Origin: Xanthomonas pisi DSM 18956 | GTDB lineage: Bacteria > Pseudomonadota > Gammaproteobacteria > Xanthomonadales > Xanthomonadaceae | Direction of reading: 5' to 3' | Assembly (NCBI RefSeq): GCF_001010415.1 | Contig: NZ_JPLE01000016.1 | Location: 125,734-189,733, forward strand | DNA length: 64,000 nt | Shown: positions 63,912 through 64,000 of the stretch, piece by piece | Numbering within the stretch: the stretch's first letter is position 1 | Layout of the letters: each line of letters starts with the position of its first letter | Notes under the pieces: generated by a model | Told to the model about the DNA's origin: nothing | The model's database searches: none | What the model saw: the letters and a program-made list of their open reading frames with translations, nothing else | Made by a program: the position numbers and the translations under genes

Positions 63912-64000
63912 CATGCCGACGGCGCCCCGGCGCCGTGAGCCGGTCTGCCGCGCACTTTCCCGAGCCTTCAGGTTCGCTCGGCTCGGCTTGCTCGGCTTGC

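Overview
The window is GC-rich, densely packed Gammaproteobacterial chromosome and almost certainly comes from a Xanthomonas species. The grounds are the order clpP-clpX-lon-hupB-tRNAs-ppiD next to tig, a Kdo kinase (KdkA), an NAD-type isocitrate dehydrogenase, a LipA/LesA-like secreted lipase, a Tat-exported phosphocholine-type phospholipase C beside a TonB-dependent receptor, and GGGATT-type repeats in the gaps between genes. I cannot fix the species. No phage, insertion sequence, plasmid origin, CRISPR array or known defence system is visible; this is core genome with a few lineage-specific pieces.

Layout. 1-4262: MoxR ATPase (cut by the window edge), DUF58 protein, membrane transglutaminase and Slp lipoprotein, as a tight + operon. 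4561-8118: HIT protein, recR, ybaB and dnaX on the - strand, then tRNA-Ser(GGA) and the SRP RNA on +. 8928-13041: a - cluster running from kdkA through a beta-lactamase-fold hydrolase into the molybdopterin genes moaA, an NTF2-like gene, moaC, moaD and moaE. A GT9 heptosyltransferase-type gene starts only 20 bp from kdkA in the other direction. 14318-18733: DUF6165 protein, tRNA-Ser(CGA) with an unexplained structured segment before its terminator, PP2C phosphatase, dnaQ, rnhA, a methyltransferase and gloB. 18730-29693: a lytic transglycosylase, then the envelope and cytoplasmic protein-quality-control block ppiD, tRNAs, hupB, lon, clpX, clpP and tig.

29892-34379: tRNA-Leu, an orphan PAS histidine kinase, the secreted lipase, and a four-tRNA operon (Pro, Arg, His, Lys). 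34531-39221: Bax-inhibitor-like protein, isocitrate dehydrogenase, an AhpD-like protein with a glutaredoxin, and a BepA-like metalloprotease. 39400-45276: phoB, phoR, ppk and ppx, a phosphate-sensing and polyphosphate block. 45502-48098: a GT4 glycosyltransferase, a PAP2 phosphatase and lpxH. 48510-50320: a lipoprotein and a secreted metalloprotease. 51202-58864: a long - cluster of histidine phosphatase, membrane protein, folC, SPOR protein, cvpA, purF, lipoprotein and DUF455 protein. 59244-63841: divergent phospholipase C and TonB receptor.

The main theme of the right half is phosphate. phoB carries a Pho-box-like repeat upstream. The phospholipase C / TonB receptor gap carries two candidate Pho boxes back to back, one of which has a well-spaced -10. 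Polyphosphate synthesis and breakdown, phosphocholine-lipid hydrolysis and a GT4/PAP2 pair that could remodel lipids lie in the same 25 kb. The second item worth attention is an unrecognised, highly structured 98-nt segment between tRNA-Ser(CGA) and its terminator.
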